Shown here one piece after another: positions 59,081 through 64,000 of a stretch of 64,000 nucleotides of DNA; position 1 is the stretch's first letter; each line of letters opens with the position of its first letter. The stretch spans positions 1-64,000 of the forward strand of contig CBCOTE010000006.1 of assembly GCA_965112965.1 (NCBI GenBank), in the 5' to 3' direction. This DNA is from CBCOTE01 sp965112965. GTDB taxonomy: Bacteria > Desulfobacterota > Desulfovibrionia > Desulfovibrionales > Desulfovibrionaceae. A program made the translations under genes and the position numbers. The notes under the pieces were generated by a model that was not told where the DNA came from, did no database searches, and saw nothing but the letters and a program-made list of their open reading frames with translations.

Positions 59081-60088
59081 ATGGTGTTCCCGTTACTCAT
59101 TACACTGGGCGACCCCAACGGTCTTGGTCCGGAGTTAGTTGTCCGCCTGTTGGCTGATAAGATTCCAGACCGTCCCTTGGTGCTCTTGGGGCCGGAACAG
59201 GCTCTAGAGGTCCATTGTCATCGTCGTGGGATCGATTGTTTTTGGCGTTCACTCCCTGCGCCGTTGTGTCTTAGCGGGCTTCCTCCTGGTATCTACGGAC
59301 ATACGCCGCCTGAGCTCATTAGTTTCTGGCCTGCGGTGGGCGAGTCGCAGCTTGATGGTGGCCGGGCGGCTGGCGTGTCCTTAGAACTGGCTAGTTGGCT
59401 GCTACATGTCGGCGCGTCCAAGGGTGTGGTCACTCTACCCCTATCCAAAGCTTTGTTTAAGGCTGCTGGTTACAATTTTTCTGGCCATACCGAATTTTTG
59501 GCTACTATGGCGGGTTTGGATCCGGATGCGGTGTGCATGCATCTGTGCGGTCCGATGTTGCGAGTAAGTTTGGTAACTACGCATCCACCCTTGGCCAAGG
59601 TGACAGAGTTGATCACCTATGAGCGTATCCTGCGAAGCCTGGATTTGACTGGACATTTTGTGATTCGGTTGGGGATCAAGCCGGCGACTATTGCAGTCTG
59701 TGGACTTAATCCGCACGCTGGGGAACACGGGACCATAGGCCGCGAGGAGCTCGAGATCATAGCTCCGGCCATTGCTACTGCACGGGCCAACGGGGTGGAT
59801 GCTGTGGGTCCTTTTCCTGCAGATACACTCTTCCACCGCGCAGTTCATGGCGAGTTTGCTGCCGTGTTGGCTATGTATCACGACCAGGGCTTGGGTCCGC
59901 TTAAGCTCTTGCATTTTAAGCAGACCGTGAACGTCACCCTGGGACTGCCATTTGTGCGTACTTCGGTAGACCACGGTACGGGTTTCGATCTGGCTGGCCG
60001 GGACGTGGCCGATATTAGTAGTTTTGCTGCAGCTCTGGATATGGCTCAAGAACTATGCGATTCTGAAGGGCATAGGTCGCACTTATGA
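59081..60088 (+). CDS. pdxA: 4-Hydroxythreonine-4-phosphate dehydrogenase
   Basis: Oxidises 4-phosphohydroxy-L-threonine in the DXP-dependent route to pyridoxal phosphate. Conserved blocks are ITLGDPNGLGPEL near 6-18, GHTEFLATMAG near 134-144 (metal and substrate binding), NPHAGEHGTIG near 210-220, and YHDQGLGPLKLLHF near 266-279, with the metal-binding His and Asp. At 335 residues it is full length. AGAAGG precedes the ATG. It is followed 14 bases later by the broken hydantoinase-family gene, so it heads an operon in which only the first gene is intact. Dxs, also here, makes the DXP used by this pathway. Confidence 0.95.
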   Translation: MVFPLLITLGDPNGLGPELVVRLLADKIPDRPLVLLGPEQALEVHCHRRGIDCFWRSLPAPLCLSGLPPGIYGHTPPELISFWPAVGESQLDGGRAAGVSLELASWLLHVGASKGVVTLPLSKALFKAAGYNFSGHTEFLATMAGLDPDAVCMHLCGPMLRVSLVTTHPPLAKVTELITYERILRSLDLTGHFVIRLGIKPATIAVCGLNPHAGEHGTIGREELEIIAPAIATARANGVDAVGPFPADTLFHRAVHGEFAAVLAMYHDQGLGPLKLLHFKQTVNVTLGLPFVRTSVDHGTGFDLAGRDVADISSFAAALDMAQELCDSEGHRSHL

Positions 60089-60102
60089 TAACGAGAGAAG
60101 GT

Positions 60103-61759
60103 ATGCAAGTAGGCATCGATGTGGGGGGGGGGCACACATACCGATGCCGTAATTCTGGACCGCGGCGAGGTGGTGGCCACGAGCAAAGCCACTACGGACC
60201 ATGAGAACTTGATTATTTCAGTGCGTACGGCGTTGGATAACATTCTAATCGGAGTTGACTCCGCATCCATCAATCGCTGTAATCTGTCCACTACCATTTC
60301 TACTAACGCCATTGTAGAGAATCGGACGGAGGATGTGGGCATGATCGTATCCGCAGGACCGGGTATCGACCCTGGGAATTTTCGCATCGGTCGTGGTTAC
60401 TTTGTCATATCCGGTGCCTTGGACCACCGTGGTAACGAGATACGGTCTTTGGATATTCGAGAGCTAGAAACGGCTGTGATCTGTAGTCGGGAGCTGGGCC
60501 TGAGGGTATTTTGCTGCGGTAACCAAGTTCTCTACTCGTAATCCGGCCCAATGAACTCTCCATTTTATAACCGACTGAGTAAGGAGGCCGATTTCGTCTC
60601 ATTAGGTCATTGTATGTCTAGTCTGCTTAATTTTCCCCGTCGGGTGGCTACAGCCTATTATAACTCCGCGGTCTGGCGTGTGTACAATTATTTTGTCGTG
60701 GCCATAGAGCAGAGCCTGGTTGAGCGCCATATTCAACGCCCGTAAATATTCTCAAGGTCGACGGTGGTACAATATCTTTAACTTTTTTTAAGGAAAGGCC
60801 GGTGGAGGCGATTTTTTCTGGCCCAGCCTCCAGCATCATGGGCATCATTGCCTTGTGCGATATAAAAGAAGACTGTGTCATTTTGGATATCGGTGGCACG
60901 ATCACGGATATCGCTATTTTTGCTGCCGGGTCGCCTTATTATCGAGACTGAAGGTATCGCAGTGGCTTACTTGACGCTGGTTAAGGCGCTTAAGACGCAT
61001 TCTATCGGCATCGGCGGTGATTCATGTCTATCCATTGCGGATGGTTGTGTGTATGTTGGGCCGGAACGCAAAGGGTCGTGTCTGGCCTGTGGCGGTAAGA
61101 TGCCTACAGTTATGGACGCTTTTAACTTTTTAGGGATTACTAATTTTGGCGACTGTGAAGCCTCGGCAGCCGGTCTTAATCGGCTAGCTTTACCCTGGGA
61201 TCGGTTTACCAAGGTCCTTAGCTTTGGAAGCAGTGATCTATGCTGCAAAAAGCTATATGCCAGACCGTAGTAGGTATGGTCTGTGAGCTCAACCAGAAAC
61301 CTGTTTATACTATCCATGAGTTGCTCTTAGACAAAGAGTTCGTTCCATGCAAGTGCTACTGTATGGGTGGGCCATCTTTGGCCTTCCGGGATTTTTTGAT
61401 TAAGGAGCTGGGATATGATGTTGAAGTGCCGACACATTATGAAGTAGCTAATGCCATCGGCGCGGCTTTGACGGATTCTACAGCAGAACTAGAACTTTTT
61501 GCAGATACTAAAAAAAAGAAAGCTATTTGTTCCAGTTCTAGGGGAGGAGCGTAACATTTCAGCGCATTATACCCTGGACGATGCGCGACACGATATCCGT
61601 GAAATATTTTCCCTGCACCTACAGAGACTGGGGGTATATGATCCAAGTCGGCTTATGGAGATCACCGAGGCCAGCGTCTTTAATGTGGTGGACTTCTATG
61701 GAGTCAGCAGCTGCAATATACGGGTCAAGTGTCAAATCCAGCCGGGGATTATTCGATAG
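60103..61759 (+). pseudogene. Hydantoinase/oxoprolinase-family ATPase, frameshifted
   Basis: ATP-dependent ring-opening enzyme family (HyuA/OplA-like, substrate unknown). The start MQVGIDVGGG followed by THTDAVILDRGEV has a good GAGAGAAGG site, but a G10 tract (60123-60132) throws the frame. Later blocks remain clear: NLSTTISTNAIVEN, ADFVSLGHCMSSLLNFPRRV, VNILKVDGGT, FSGPASSIMG, VILDIGGTITD, PVYTIHELL, CMGGPSLAF, and in a last frame LFVPVLGEERNIS to EITEASVFN. At least six frame changes or stops are needed to join them, one at an A8 tract (61510-61517). The density of conserved residues shows that decay is recent. It was coupled to pdxA and the next gene. Confidence 0.88.
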
Positions 61760-61777
61760 CCGTCACGAGAGGTAAAC

Positions 61778-63098
61778 GTGCTCGAAGCTAAAAAATCGTC
61801 CGGGTATTGTTTTTTCCGGCCTTTGACTGGGCTATAGATACTTACCCACTCCGAGCGCGAGGAGCGGTTGCTCTACACTTATGATCAACTGCGCGAGGAA
61901 GGGCTTTTCGACATTGATGGCATCACCGAGTATAAGCCTGATATTGCCAGTTGTGACGACGTGATACGCACCCATTTTTGTCTGCCCAGTAATGGATATA
62001 GTGGCCACTAAATCGCATCTCATCTCGGCCGGTGGTGCCATTAAGGCTGCCCGGCTAGGCATGGACAAGTGTGAGGCGAAGGCTTTTTCCTTGGTACGGC
62101 CTCCAGGCCATCATGCCATGAAGGTCGTAGAAGGTAACCGTGGCTTCTGTAATATCAACATCGAGGCCGTGATGGTCGAATGGGTCCGTGAGCATTATGG
62201 AAACAAGCGTGTGGCCATAATTGATACAGACTGTCACTACGGAGATGGTACTCAGGACATTTACTGGCATGACCGTGACACGCTGTTTGTCAGTCTGCAC
62301 CAGGATGGTCGCACTATCTATCCCGGCTCTGGATTTATCGATGAGTTGGGTGGTCCCAATGCTATGGGTACAACCTTAAACGTGCCCTTGCCGCCACATA
62401 CTGGAGATAAGGGCTTTCTTTATGTTATAGACCATCTTGTGCTACCCGTGTTGGAAGATTTTAAGCCAGATCTGATAATCAACTCAGCCGGTCAAGACAA
62501 TCACTTTACTGATCCAATCACCAATATGAATTTTTTCGGCTCGGGGATTGCACAGCTCAGAAATAAACTCAATCCGGACCTGGCTGTGCTTGAAGGTGGT
62601 TATTCTATACAGGGAGCGTTACCCTTATGTGAATCTAGGTATCTGTTTGGCCATGGCCGGCCTATCCTTTAACAACGTCACTGAATCGGATTTTTCTCCA
62701 GACAAGATCCATACTGACGTCCGGATTATGGATCAGATCAAACGTACCGTAGATGAAGTGCGTGGACTCTATTTTAATCCGCCGTTGTATCCTGTTCAGG
62801 GCGAGGTGTGGGGGGGGTATTTTCGTGCATGAAGGATGTATATTACGACACTGATAGTATACGCGAGATCCAGGTGGATAGTGTAGTTATATGTGGCGAT
62901 TGCTCTGGAACGTGTGCAATTTGGGTCTGGAGCACGGTGAGATCTATCTCTTTCTGTGTTGAAATTCCTATAAATGCCTGCAACCGTTGTCTGGTCATGG
63001 GTCACCGCTTGCTGAGAGAATGTCATACCAAAGGCAGCTACTGTACCGTCCAATGCACCAACCGGCTGGAAAAAGAGTATGCTCAGTACAAGTTTTAA
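61778..63098 (+). pseudogene. Histone-deacetylase-family protein, frameshifted
   Basis: The arginase/deacetylase fold is obvious. LVRPPGHHAMK near 62096, the metal-binding VAIIDTDCHYGDGTQDI (62212-62262), VSLHQDGRTIYPGSG, INSAGQDNHFTDP near 62478, and VLEGGYSIQGALP near 62587 are all in the family pattern. A C-terminal extension follows in another frame: YYDTDSIREIQ, VDSVVICGDCSGT and TKGSYCTVQ, ending at 63098. The 5' end (GTG at 61778) needs two to three frame changes, one next to a T6 tract. Others lie near 61985, 62630 and at the G8 tract 62810-62817. The 226-codon central frame is uninterrupted, so inactivation is recent. Family members deacetylate acetylpolyamines, acetoin-pathway substrates or proteins. 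Confidence 0.88.
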
Positions 63099-63109
63099 GC
63101 AAGAAGCGG

Positions 63110-63989
63110 TTGATCGGTATCTGATTTGCGAAGGATGGAAAAAAGAACGTTTTATCTTCTCCTTAAGCCGGAAACGTAGACAACTTGGGCGGGAAAAATA
63201 TTTCTTTGTCGTTGCCAAAAAAATATGGATTTCTTTGCCGTCGTAATAGATATGCACCACGTCCGAAAAGCCTAATTGTAGTTTGAGGTTTTTGTCGAAG
63301 CCTACTGTCTTGGCGCTGTCCCGGATGCAGAAAGAAGTCTTTTTTTGTGTGGTGCTATCTATTAGTGCACTAATCCAGGTCCGCCTTTGGCTATGATTTC
63401 TACCTTGTGGACGTAACTAGTGGCGGTTGGTTCTACCTCCAGCGTTGTTCCCTTGAGAACTGTTGTCGCAGGAATTGCAGTAGTAGGAGTCGGTGTCTTG
63501 AGTATCGTCTGAAAGGCGGTGTTTAATTTTCTATTTTTGTTCGACGTTTTGTTTATGAGTACATTGCTGTCGTTTTTTTGGCTGAAGCGCTACCGCTGGT
63601 TCTGTTGTCTTTGTTGTGAGTTTGGTCTTGGCCTCAGTTTTGGTTCGGAGCCGTACTTTGGCTCCAGACTTGGGTGTGGCATCGAGCTGGACTTGATAGG
63701 CAGAATCGTCTGTAGGCTGGACTATGATCTTGGACTTAGTGTCAAAAAAGGAGCCAGCCGATTTTTTAGGTAGATTATTTAACAGCTGGCTGGGCCGATA
63801 TGGCATTTGCTTGCATGTCAACTCCCAATCCAGGCGTTGTTTTTGTTCTCGGAGATAGTCCTTGCTCAAATTTGAATGCCAGAGCGAATAAGGATGGATC
63901 AGTGAACTGAGGTTGGGTCGGTATTCATCCTTGGGTCGGTCATGCTGGTAGATTTTGGTCATATTAGATATTTCTAGCAGTAGGGCCAT
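63110..63989 (-). pseudogene. Broken minus-strand gene reaching the window edge (possibly RodZ/DUF4115-like)
   Basis: The frame is open from the window edge through 63989 to 63531 (about 150 residues, Lys/Thr-rich, no membrane segment visible). It then breaks. A second frame (63512-63380) reads KTPTPTTAIPATTVLKGTTLEV, then EPTATSYVHKVEIIAKGG. A third (63300-63220) reads FDKNLKLQLGFSDVVHIYYDGKEI. The last two resemble the C-terminal beta domain of RodZ: a Thr/Pro linker, a strand with polar residues, then LxLGNAGAVxVxxNGK. The N-terminal part does not show the RodZ HTH or membrane segment, though the window ends before a complete start. The family call is tentative; that the gene is broken is clear. 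Confidence 0.35.
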
Positions 63990-64000
63990 CTTGCGGCGTT

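Noticed and set aside
60123..60132. G10 tract as a classical phase-variation switch for the hydantoinase-family gene
   Set aside because: The same gene has several other frame changes off the tract, so changing tract length alone would not restore it.
1..64000. CRISPR arrays, insertion sequences, prophage genes or toxin-antitoxin pairs
   Set aside because: No spaced direct-repeat array, transposase motif, phage structural gene or paired small genes were seen on either strand.

Overview
The window looks like a chromosomal segment of a host-restricted or otherwise genome-reducing bacterium related to the Desulfovibrionales (Desulfobacterota). This is inferred from gene content and order, not from a search. 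The runs tig-clpP-clpX-lon and ispG-proS-xseA-xseB-ispA-dxs, a fused IspDF, an archaeal-type SufC-SufB pair, a pyruvoyl-dependent arginine decarboxylase and a single-subunit STT3 oligosaccharyltransferase together resemble Desulfovibrio-type genomes. Intact genes fill only about half of the window. The rest is T- and G-rich DNA with many homopolymer runs (T7-T8, G8-G10, one C13), and in several places it still encodes recognisable shreds of lost genes.

Layout. 0-7.3 kb: a CYTH protein, an eroded clpA, an oddly ordered SGNH-type protein and gene-free DNA. 7.3-13.4 kb: trigger factor, ClpP, ClpX and Lon. 13.4-17.1 kb: decayed DNA with a histidine-kinase remnant. 17.1-24.8 kb: the isoprenoid/housekeeping run ispG-proS-xseA-xseB-ispA-dxs. 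24.8-27.3 kb: no intact gene. 27.3-31.1 kb (minus strand): ispDF, the RNase P RNA, a zinc-ribbon protein, a Nif3-family protein and a tRNA with a CAT anticodon. 31.4-33.4 kb: sufC-sufB. 33.8-39.1 kb (minus strand): a YkgJ-like remnant, pdaD, a SPOR-domain protein, argS and fabD. 39.2-42.0 kb: an eroded trkH and unrecognised DNA. 42.1-50.2 kb: a surface-glycan block of STT3, an SGNH protein, a TsaC-family protein, a GT2-GtrA fusion and a convergent GT-C-like protein. 51.2-51.7 kb: a Nudix hydrolase. 51.8-55.1 kb: the remains of a glycogen cluster (glgA, glgB, probably malQ). 55.1-59.1 kb: unrecognised decayed DNA. 59.1-64 kb: intact pdxA followed by two freshly broken genes (hydantoinase/oxoprolinase and histone-deacetylase family) and a broken minus-strand gene.

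How the genes fit together. What is kept is core: proteostasis, MEP-pathway isoprenoid synthesis (Dxs, IspDF, IspG, IspA), Fe-S assembly (SufBC, which could serve IspG), tRNA charging, fatty-acid initiation, PLP synthesis and lipid-linked glycan chemistry. The MEP genes would supply the polyprenyl carrier used by the GT2, GT-C and STT3 proteins. What is being lost is regulation and storage: a sensor kinase, ClpA, potassium uptake and glycogen metabolism. Old losses are riddled with stops. Recent ones near 60-63 kb keep long open stretches, and three of their frame changes sit on homopolymers. I found no CRISPR array, insertion sequence, phage gene or obvious new defence system.
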